DNA of 64,000 nucleotides from Closterium sp. NIES-65 (taxonomy: Eukaryota > Streptophyta > Zygnematophyceae > Desmidiales > Closteriaceae): NCBI GenBank assembly GCA_948144175.1, contig CANXME010002001.1, forward strand, positions 517,001-581,000, given 5' to 3'. Within the stretch, counting starts at the first letter, position 1. The number at the start of each line of letters is the position of its first letter. Below are positions 57,901 through 64,000 of this stretch, piece after piece. Under the pieces are notes generated by a model. It did no database searches and was not told the DNA's origin. It saw only the letters and a list, made by a program, of their open reading frames with translations. The position numbers and the translations under genes were made by a program.

Positions 57901-59541
57901 TGTCTCCCCAGATCTGGCCGACACTTTCACACCAACCCCTCCAACGGCGTTGCACTCCCCCTGGGATGCAGACCCCTCTCTAGCCTGCCCCCCACCGTGC
58001 CACGCCAGCGCCGGCAGCTGCCACATAGATCTGTACACGTCCTTGCTCTCGTGCAGATCCCAAAGCACCCGATTGCCCAGCTTCCCCTTATAAGTGCGAG
58101 CCCCATCCGTGTTGGTGTTCACCCCAGCCTTGCCAAGCTTACGGAGGGAGATGAGGTTGGCCTTCAGGTCGGGGACGAGGAGAACGTTGTGCAGCACCAC
58201 CGGCTTGCCATCCGCTCCCTTAAATGCAGCTCGTCCCGCACCAGCCACCTTCAACATGTGTCCAGAGGCAGAGCACACCTCATTAATCGGTGCAGCGCGT
58301 ACGTCGTCCAGCAGGTCCTTGCGCGGTGTCATTGTCCAAGCAGCGCCTGTGTCCAACACCCAATAGTCCAGGGGGTGCAGCTCTGCTCCAGCCTTAGCAG
58401 ATGCGTCTCCTTGCTCCCCCTTGTCTCCCATATGGAAGAATTGGCCCGCGGTGCGCTCCTTCTTCTCCGCACCGCCGTTGCCCTTCGGGTTGTTATCGGA
58501 CGAATCAGCGACCATGTTGGCGCCGTTTTTCTGGTTCCTCCGCGCGCCGCCATCCTGGTGACGATTCTGGGGGGTCCATCCATCGGGTTTCTTATAGCAC
58601 AAAAACCAGGGGTGCCCTTCCTTCTCACAATACCAGCAACTCCCTTTCATTTTGCCACCAGCACCCGACTTGCCCCCACGTCCAGATTTTGCACCGCGAC
58701 CCCAACCGGTACCTCCTTGTTGGTCGTTGGAGTCGTCGTCTTTCTTTGCACCGCGTCCAGCACCACCGAAGCCACGTCCTTTGCCACGTCGGCTCCCTTG
58801 CATCCCGTAGCCGCTGCTGCCGTCGTCTCCACCCCTCAGTTGGCGGCGACGGAAGTCCTCCTCCAGAATCTTCGTCCGCACCCACTCGAGCGTCCACAAG
58901 CTCTGGTTCTGCGGCAGGCTCAATCCGCTCGTAAATTGAAGCCACGATTCCGGCAGCAGCGAGAGCATCTTCAAGCACTTTGTTTGCTCCGGGTAGGTGA
59001 TTCCTGCGGTTGCCAACTTCGCGTAGAGGTCGCGCAATTTGTCCAGGACAGGTTGCACCGGCTCTCCCTCGCTCAGGCGCAATGCGGACAGCTCCCTCTC
59101 CAGCATCAATGTTGCAACAACGGAGGTCGGGGCGTGCAGCTCCTTCAACACCGTCCACGCCTTCGGACCGCACTCAACCTCCGGCAGCAGGTGCATGACG
59201 TGGTGACGCTGGTTCAGCTCCAAACTCTGCGACATCAAGTAGTAGCCAGCCGAGGCGCGCTCGTCCCAATCTTCCTGAAGGGCGGGGTCACTCGGTCTAG
59301 GCTCCTCCCCAATCATTAGTTTCAGCAATCCGATTTGACGGAAATAAAGTTGCATTTTCCAGGCCCAATCATCATAGCCCTCACCATTGAACTTCTCGAC
59401 GGTGAAGTTTTTCAGCACCTCCTTGATCAGCGAGCCCTGGCTTGTTCGCGCTCCCCTTGGCGCAGAAACACCAGAATCATGGCTGCCGCTACGATCTTGG
59501 GCTGAAGTTTCACCAGCTACCGCCGAGGTGTTGCCCGCCAT
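54964..59541 (-). CDS. Family A gag-pol polyprotein, complete (1525 aa)
   Basis: Single-ORF copia polyprotein, expected to be cut by its own protease into particle protein, protease, integrase and RT/RNase H. It starts at ATG 59541, 31 bp inside the primer-binding site. Approximate residues: UBN2-type gag core 45-230; basic/glycine-rich nucleocapsid 235-300; zinc knuckle CWYCEKEGHPWFLC near 300; retropepsin VLDTGAAWTM near 392-402; pre-integrase H...H...C-x2-C 545-600; integrase with HMDLVGP near 615, RTDRGGEF near 680 and NGVAERANR near 712 (the D, D, E triad); a variable acidic/glutamine-rich linker to 990; RT with MDISTAFLNG near 1105, YGLKQAPRCW near 1140 and YVDDILLF near 1186; RNase H with FTDATWAS near 1375, SVESEYMA near 1415 and CDSKGALG near 1450. 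No internal stop or frameshift. No separate gag ORF, so gag:pol ratio must be set some other way. Confidence 0.97.
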   Translation of the reverse strand: MAGNTSAVAGETSAQDRSGSHDSGVSAPRGARTSQGSLIKEVLKNFTVEKFNGEGYDDWAWKMQLYFRQIGLLKLMIGEEPRPSDPALQEDWDERASAGYYLMSQSLELNQRHHVMHLLPEVECGPKAWTVLKELHAPTSVVATLMLERELSALRLSEGEPVQPVLDKLRDLYAKLATAGITYPEQTKCLKMLSLLPESWLQFTSGLSLPQNQSLWTLEWVRTKILEEDFRRRQLRGGDDGSSGYGMQGSRRGKGRGFGGAGRGAKKDDDSNDQQGGTGWGRGAKSGRGGKSGAGGKMKGSCWYCEKEGHPWFLCYKKPDGWTPQNRHQDGGARRNQKNGANMVADSSDNNPKGNGGAEKKERTAGQFFHMGDKGEQGDASAKAGAELHPLDYWVLDTGAAWTMTPRKDLLDDVRAAPINEVCSASGHMLKVAGAGRAAFKGADGKPVVLHNVLLVPDLKANLISLRKLGKAGVNTNTDGARTYKGKLGNRVLWDLHESKDVYRSMWQLPALAWHGGGQAREGSASQGECNAVGGVGVKVSARSGETDWATAHRRLGHVAMPLLKQLEKDGAVKGLKLNGQPPDDNCEICLLSKFTRFPFHSVAGRSKKPLELVHMDLVGPLPVQGHKGERYFLTIVDDWSRLMWAYPLKQKDHAASTIRDDWLPFVEKQAECVVKRIRTDRGGEFLGAEMTAWLKKQGIQRELTTAYTPQSNGVAERANRTILETARALLIESGLGNLMWPHAVRHATVARNRVLTKVGDDSWVPLERWLGRKPPVDMLRVFGCMAVAHVPKTYRSKLGASAIWCVHLGLAAESKGWLLWEPSKGVLFDSRDVKFVEGMMYGSWEKQPEARVSQQMEQITMQLDLTPSVWEEGEEAAAEGGDKEKVQEAPAGGGDGVEISGSTSGAAGSEGGEQQQGKTKKPKGVIMKGWETPVSRPGRTRMATKKLSAGADVAEQQLGTEEALLILPHGYDPDEEDQPAYCFLAPAPEEPASMEEALAGPDRDKWLASRDAEYKSLLENGTWELVVLPEGKKAVQCKWVLRIKTDDKGQVTIYKSRLVAKGFMQKEKRDFNEIFAPTAKPPTLRVLLADAAVSGKFIIQMDISTAFLNGILEEEVFMTQPPGYEDGTGRVCKLKKSIYGLKQAPRCWYQKLAAVLEEMGFRTSSCDESLFLKGEGEKLVLFLVYVDDILLFSSSMKEVQKVQQQLMENFKCKNLGEVKYYLGMHVERDLDHRWLKLHQEKFIEELGEKYGIENERKVATPLPAEFKLVKAAEDEGVEAEEQQQFQSLVGSLLYAAVHTRPDISFSVGQLARVVQNPSEEQVDAAERVVKYLNSHPSIGVQYSASAQVKQKGVEVLKEKGERLGEGKLFLTCFTDATWASEKEDSSSVGGYICVVGGGPVSWRSKKQTETALSSVESEYMAMFHGVKEVIWLRRLLEEIGQEQKVATPLFCDSKGALGMARNAVLHGLNKHMRIKWHWLRKEVKRGTVNPIYIKTHQQPADFLTKRLADESHWRCVRMSGMSMN

Positions 59542-59572
59542 AGCTACCTATATCGAGGATCACTATAACGCA

Positions 59573-59584
59573 GCTCTGATACCA
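59573..59584 (-). promoter_or_regulatory. A6 primer-binding site
   Basis: Complement of TGGTATCAGAGC, three bases from the 5' LTR end (59588). Initiator-methionine tRNA type, as in C1 and A4. Confidence 0.92.
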
Positions 59585-60046
59585 GCTTGTTGGTGTAAGG
59601 GCCTAATAAACTCAAGCTATTAAGACTTTATCACACTTAAAACCTCTCCTCGGGGTCACCTCCAAGGGTCCTTGGGTGCCTGGTACAAGACCAGCCCCTA
59701 TCCTCGGGTCCGAGTTTGTAGAGAGAGGGATCAAGAGGGACTTAGTCAAAACAGCAAGAGTACCTTGAACGTCGCGCAGCGTATCGTGCAGACCGTCGAT
59801 CGGATTAAGCTGAGAATTTCCTATATCGAAGCTCACTCTAAGAGCTTTAAAATAAGCCAAGTTGCCTCGCGAAAAGTTCTGCCATTACGAAGTTATGGCT
59901 CGGACAGCGTTAGCCTAGCGTTGGAGTGCTAGCGTACTAGCGTTGACTTGGGTAGCATTCCGCCGTCGCACCGCGTAGAAAAGAAATTCCAGCAAGGAAG
60001 GAATTCGCTTGAATCAATTTCACTATATTCAGGTACAAACAGAGAA

Positions 60047-60058
60047 GGAATAAATAGC
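60047..60058 (-). promoter_or_regulatory. Candidate TATA box in the A LTR
   Basis: On the transcribed strand this reads GCTATTTATTCC, the best TATA-like sequence in the LTR, conserved in all A copies. It lies downstream of the AACC/GGTT-rich block, as expected for the end of U3. No mapped start supports it. Confidence 0.35.
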
Positions 60059-60181
60059 TCTAGCTAGCAAGGACCTTGGGAATCAACCTGGGAACAACCA
60101 GGGATGATCCCAAATAATTCCAAGCAACAGAACCAACCTGGCTGGACAAAATAGCAGGTGATAGGTTGGTGAACAACCTCT

Positions 60182-60240
60182 GGTTCTGTTTTTCCAACCT
60201 GGGGAAACAACAACCAGGTTCAGGTCCTAAAAACAGAACC
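60182..60240. repeat. 12-bp inverted repeat in A LTR U3
   Basis: GGTTCTGTTTTT (60182-60193) and AAAAACAGAACC (60229-60240) are perfect complements 35 bp apart, embedded in a run of CCAGGTT/AACCTGG half-sites. It is conserved in the other A LTRs that cover it. Possibly a promoter element or RNA hairpin; function unknown. Confidence 0.7.
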
Positions 60241-60680
60241 TGTTTTGTCTTTGCCCAACCAGCCAAATGCTGGTTCCGCTGGTTTCCCCTGGCCCTGTAG
60301 CATGCAGATACAGACAAACAACATCCAACCTTCACCTAAATTGTACCCCTATAGTGCCTGCCCTGCTACACTATAGTCAACCAAACAAAACAGTACAATT
60401 TCGAGTTGGATAGAACTGAATCTGCGCAATCATGTAAGTTGAACCGCAAAGCTTCCATCTTGGGTTCCTTTGCGAGCTCGTCCTTTCTGCTTGTACTGTT
60501 CATAGCGCGTACAATGTTATGCCGAAGCGCACATTTTGCGAGTACCTGCAAATGCTTCAAGCGAAAATTGCGAAAGCAAACAAACACACAAACATACCAT
60601 TCACACGCAAATGCATTCGCACACGCATACTCGTACAAACAGACGGCAGGATGTCGTGCAATGTGAATTTGCACCCAACA

Positions 60681-62403
60681 GCCTGTCCGTGCTGCTCGCG
60701 CTAGTGGTTGTGGTTCGCGTCCGCATCCTCCTCCTGTCCCTGGCACGCACAGGATGTCTCTGCGTCCGTCCACTGCTCCTCTGCCTGCCCCTTTGCCTTC
60801 TCCTCCTGAGTCCTCTCTTCCTGCTCTTGCCGACCCGGAGTCGGACTCTCTTCGTGCTGCCAGTCCTACTGTCACGCGTCTCCTGGCTACTATCGTCACT
60901 GACCCTTCTTTCGAGTCCACTGCTGCGTCTGCCCTAGTTGCTGAGCTCGTCGACTTTGCTGCTCGCTGTCGCCTAGACTACGCTGCTAGTCTTGTCGCTG
61001 AGTATGAGTATGTCTGTCCTCCGTCCGTCAGGGGTGAGTGTGCCCTTGGCACGGACGTCCTTGAGGACAGGCAGGAGGAGTTCCAGTATTTTGCAGCTGC
61101 TTCACCTCATCTCGTGTCCGTACTGCTTACCCCTGAGGGAGACCCGGATGCACTTGACATCCCGACTCCGCGCTCTTACGCGGAGGCGATAGAGGGTCCC
61201 TACTCTTCTCAGTGGCAGGCAGCTATGGATGCAGAGATGGCTTCCTGGAAGTCCACAGGCACCTACGTTGATGCTGTCCCCCCTTCTGGGGCGAACATCG
61301 TTAGTGGCATGTGGATTTTCAGGGTGAAGTGGCCGCCGGGTTCTCCGCCTGTCTTCAAGGCACGGTACATGGCTCGTGGCTTCAGTCAGCGGCAGGGAGT
61401 TGACTACTTTCAGACCTTCTCTCCCACCCCGAAGATGACCACTCTTCGGGTGCTACTGCACGTTGCCGCTATTCGTGACTACGAGCTGCACTCCCTCGAC
61501 TTCAACACAGCTTTCTTGCAGGGCAGCCTGCACGAGGAGATCTGGCTGCGTCGCCCACCTTGCTTCACTGGGTCGTTCCCTCCTGGTACCCAGTGGAGTC
61601 TCCGGCGACCACTCTACGGTCTCCGCCAGGCGGCGCGTGAGTGGCACGACACACTGAGGACTACTCTTGCGGCTCTTGGGTTTGCTCCTTCTACTACCGA
61701 CCCGTCGCTGTTTCTGCGCACCGACACCTCTCTACCGCCTTTCTACATCCTCGTGTACGTCGACGACTTGGTCTTTGCCACTGCTGACACTACTGGACTC
61801 GCCTACGTGAAGTCCGAGCTGCAGAAGAGACACACGTGCACAGACCTGGGTGAACTGCGCAGCTACCTTGGCTTGCAGATCACCCGGGACAGAGCACGCC
61901 GCACCATTACCCTGACTCAGTCACACATGGTGCAGCAGGTCCTTCAGCGCTTCGGCTTCACGTACTCCTCGCCTCAGGCCACTCCTCTGCCTACTCGCCA
62001 CTCACTCTCAGCTCTGCCTTCGGATGAGTCCGTAGAGTCGAGTGGCCCGTATCCAGAGCTTGTTCGCTGCCTCATGTACCTGATGACCTGCACACGACCT
62101 GACCTTGCATACCCTCTTAGCATTCTCGCACGCTATGTTGCTCCTGGGAGACACCGACCAGAGCACATGGGTGCAGCGAAGAGGGTGTTGCGCTACTTGT
62201 GCAGCACGTCGGGCATGGGGCTAGTGCTTGGAGGGCGCAGTCCAGTGGTCCTCACTGGACACGCAGACGCTTCCTGGGCTGACGACCAGACTACACAGCG
62301 GTCGTCACAGGGTTACACCTTCAGCCTTTGTTCTGGCTCTGTCTCGTGGCGGGCTACTCGCTCGTCTTCTGTTCTCGGCTCTAGTTGTGAGGCAAAGAAC
62401 TAA
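60681..62403 (+). pseudogene. B3 linker and reverse transcriptase
   Basis: It resumes in the integrase-RT linker (frame from about 60754, M-S-L-R-P-S-T-A-P-L). RT: MDAEMASW (about 61220), LDFNTAFLQG (about 61495), YGLRQAAREW (P of the family QAPREW changed to A), LVYVDDLVFA (about 61750), then the connection domain and RNase H start SWADD. It stops at TAA 62401-62403 within SSCEAKN-stop, the same codon position as the stop in B2. No other frame lesion in 1.6 kb. Confidence 0.92.
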
Positions 62404-62739
62404 GCTGGGGCCATGGCTGCACAGGAGCTTCACTGGCTCACCTACCTGCTGACCGACCTTGGAGAGCCGCCTCGTTCTCCTCCAGTTCTGTACGTAGACA
62501 ACAAGGCCATGCTGGCCTTGTGTCGAGAGCAGCGACTGGAGCACAGAACGAAGCACATTGCTCTCCGCTACTTCCTTGCTCGTGAGCTACAGCAGCGTGG
62601 TCAGTTGCGACTTGCGTACGTGGCCTCTGAGGCCAACACTGCTGATGTTTTCACCAAGGCACTTGCGCCTTGTGATCATCAGCGCTTCTGCACCCAGCTG
62701 GGCCTTGTCTCTGTCTTGCCTCACTTGCTCACCTCTTGA
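62404..62739 (+). pseudogene. B3 RNase H C-terminal part
   Basis: It continues in the same frame directly after the TAA: AMAAQELHWLTYLL, VDNKAMLALC, RTKHIALRYFLARE and the FTKALAPCDHQRF end, stop at 62737-62739. Read-through of the single TAA would give a full-length RNase H. Confidence 0.88.
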
Positions 62740-62950
62740 CCTTGCTTGTACTGTTACATATATATATACCTGCTCTTGCTTGTCTAGCTCTATATATATA
62801 TGTACTCCTGCATGTGAACTGGCCTTGTGGCCTTGAACTTGTGCTCAGAATGTGTGGTGACTTTGTGATCCACCCTGAGCTTTGCTTTGCTTTGCTTTGC
62901 TTGACTGGTCTTGTGACCCCCTGTTCTCCCCCACTTTGCCTATGGGGGTG
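62740..62950 (+). other. B3 3' untranslated region
   Basis: It contains TATATATATA runs (about 62757-62800), the GCTTT pentanucleotide array (complement of AAAGC, about 62880-62902) and CCCCCACTTTGCCTATGGGGG just before the LTR, a C5/G5 inverted repeat next to the priming tract. Confidence 0.82.
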
Positions 62951-63081
62951 TGTCAGAACTTTATAGCTTATGCAGTTGTGTAGGCTATAGTGGGGTATCC
63001 CATAGGGGGTACAACCCAATTAGGGTTTCCTATTTGTACTCACTTCTCTCATAGTGTTCATTCTCGTTCTAGTTTTTCACA
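62951..63081 (+). repeat. B3 3' LTR
   Basis: 131 bp, TGTCAGAACTTTATAGC ... TTTTTCACA. It matches the B1 LTR in the GTAGGCTATAGTGGGGTA...GGGGGTACAACCCAATTAGGGTT block and diverges towards the right end. Family A gag sequence follows at once. Confidence 0.85.
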
Positions 63082-63714
63082 CGAGCGTCAACAAGCTCTG
63101 GTTCTGCGGCAGGCTCAATCTGCTCGTGAATTGAAGCCACGATTCCGGCAGCAGCGAGAGCATCTTCAGGCACTTGGTCTGCTCCGGGTAGGTGATCCCC
63201 GCAATCGCCAACTTCGCGTAGAGATCACGCATCTTGTCCAGGATGGGTTGTACCGGCTCTCCCTTGCTTAGGCGCAACTCGGACAGCTCCCTCTCCATCA
63301 TGAGCGTCGCATCGACGGAGGTAGGGGCGTGCAGCTCCTTCAACACCGTCAACGCCTTAGGACCGCACTCAACCTCCGGCAGCAAGTGCATGACGTGGTG
63401 ACGCTGGTTCAGCTCCAAACTCTGCGACATCAAATAGTAGCCAGCCGAGGCGCGCTCGTCCCAATCTTCCTGAAGGGCGGGGTCACTCGGTCTAGGCTCC
63501 TCCCCAATCATTAGTTTCAGCAATCCGATCTGACGGAAATTGAGTTGCATTTTCCAGGCCCAATCATCATAGCCCTCACCATTGAACTTCTCGACGGTGA
63601 AGTTTTTCAGCACCTCCTTGATCAGCGAGCCCTGGCTTGTTCGCGCTCCCCTTGGCGCTGAAACATCAGAATCATGGCTGCCGCTACGATCTTGGGCTGA
63701 AGATTCCCCGCCAT
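63082..63714 (-). pseudogene. A7 gag N-terminal half
   Basis: It matches A6 gag from the start to about residue 218. A 22-bp deletion six or so bases after the ATG throws the start out of frame with the rest. The gag core itself (KFNGEGYDDWAWKM and onwards) is intact to the B3 junction. Confidence 0.9.
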
Positions 63715-63760
63715 AGCTACCTATATCGAGGATCACTATAACGCAGCTCTGATACCAGCT

Positions 63761-64000
63761 TGTTGGTGTAAGGGCCTAATAAACTCAAGCTATTAAGACT
63801 TTATCAAACTTAAAACCTCTCCCCGGGGTCACCTCCAAGGGTCCTTGGGTGCCTGGTACAATTTCACTATTTTCAGGTACAAACAGAGAAGGAATAAATA
63901 GCTCTAGCTAGCAAGGACCTTGGGAATCAACCTGGGAACAACCAGGGATGATCCCAAATATTTCCAAGCAACAGAACCAACAACACAACCTTGGAAAACA
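63761..64000 (-). repeat. A7 5' LTR with internal deletions
   Basis: It starts TGTTGGTGTAAGG but jumps near 63860 from the CCTGGTACA block to ATTTCACTATTTTCAGG, losing about 385 bp, and again near 63980 within the AACC-rich block. It continues beyond the window. Confidence 0.85.

Larger units (their letters stand above)
53830..60680 (-). mobile_element. Copia family A element A6, intact copy
   Basis: 6851 bp with two LTRs of 1092 and 1093 bp that I can tell apart at only two sites (a single-base indel near 54367 and T/C near 54604), an intact primer site, an uninterrupted gag-pol and a polypurine tract. It lies in B3 on the opposite strand. No target duplication can be checked because the left LTR continues into the partial A copy. 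Confidence 0.95.
59588..60680 (-). repeat. A6 5' LTR
   Basis: 1093 bp, TGTTGGTGTAAGG ... TTTGCACCCAACA on the plus strand. Followed at 60681 by B3 sequence of the integrase-RT linker. Confidence 0.96.
51531..63081 (+). mobile_element. Copia family B element B3, interrupted by the A6 array
   Basis: Plus-strand B copy: leader repeats, a gag fragment (to about 53128), then the A array on the opposite strand (53129-60680), then RT, RNase H, 3' UTR and a complete 3' LTR (62951-63081). The 5' LTR, gag N-terminus, and the protease-catalytic and integrase region are absent. On its right B3 lies inside the gag of A7. Confidence 0.9.
63082..64000 (-). mobile_element. Copia family A element A7, 5' end, cut by the window edge
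   Basis: Minus-strand A copy: gag N-terminal half (63082-63714), primer site (about 63746-63757) and 5' LTR from 63761 running off the window. The gag is interrupted on the left by the B3 LTR, so B3 inserted into A7. Confidence 0.9.

Noticed and set aside
1-64000. A novel cellular system such as a defence locus or biosynthetic cluster
   Set aside because: Apart from about 2 kb, every segment can be assigned to copia elements; no accessory enzyme genes or non-transposon operon-like clusters are visible.

Overview
This is eukaryotic nuclear DNA, almost wholly made of Ty1/copia-type (Pseudoviridae-like) LTR retrotransposons; I recognise no host gene. The gag-pol order (gag, zinc knuckle, protease, pre-integrase, integrase, reverse transcriptase, RNase H), the 5-bp target duplications and the TGGTATCAGAGC primer-binding sites all point to copia elements of the green lineage. 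A streptophyte alga or early land plant is my guess; the sequence alone does not fix the species.

Four gag-pol families and one orphan LTR are present. Family A (LTR about 1.09 kb, TGTTGG...CCAACA, single ORF of about 1525 codons) has copies A1 (968-5316,+), A2 (15654-35284,-), A3 (19460-25958,-), A4 (38577-45241,+), A5 (48401-51530,+), A6 (53830-60680,-, intact) with an attached partial copy (53129-53829), and A7 (63082-64000,-). Family B (LTR about 136 bp, internal region about 7 kb, single ORF of about 1995 codons, low-complexity leader) has B1 (16697-30566,-), B2 (45242-48400,-) and B3 (51531-63081,+). Family C (LTR 0.7-0.83 kb) has C1 (10843-36555,+) and fragment C2 (5317-5702,+). D1 (about 6690-38576,-) is an old, decayed relative of B. 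E is a 771-bp solo LTR (37663-38433).

The centre of the window is a five-layer nest: D1 contains C1, C1 contains A2, A2 contains B1, and B1 contains A3. Three of the four insertions keep perfect 5-bp target duplications (C1 GCACC, B1 GGATT, A3 AGTAG), and B1's reading frame is exactly continuous across the A3 insertion (3583 + 2402 = 5985 nt). LTR divergence falls inward: roughly 2.6% for C1, 2 of 136 bp for B1, about 3 of 1094 bp for A3. The solo LTR E sits in D1's leader with its own duplication (AGAAA).

The right half is a second, more rearranged pile. A4 has mismatched LTRs and no target duplication. B2 has lost most of gag-integrase, A5 is truncated at both ends, and B3 lacks its 5' LTR and integrase and is interrupted by a head-to-tail A array that shares one LTR. 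Inside that array A6 has an uninterrupted 1525-codon gag-pol and near-identical LTRs, making it the one plausible autonomous element. The only stretches not assigned to a transposon are 1-967 and about 5703-6690.
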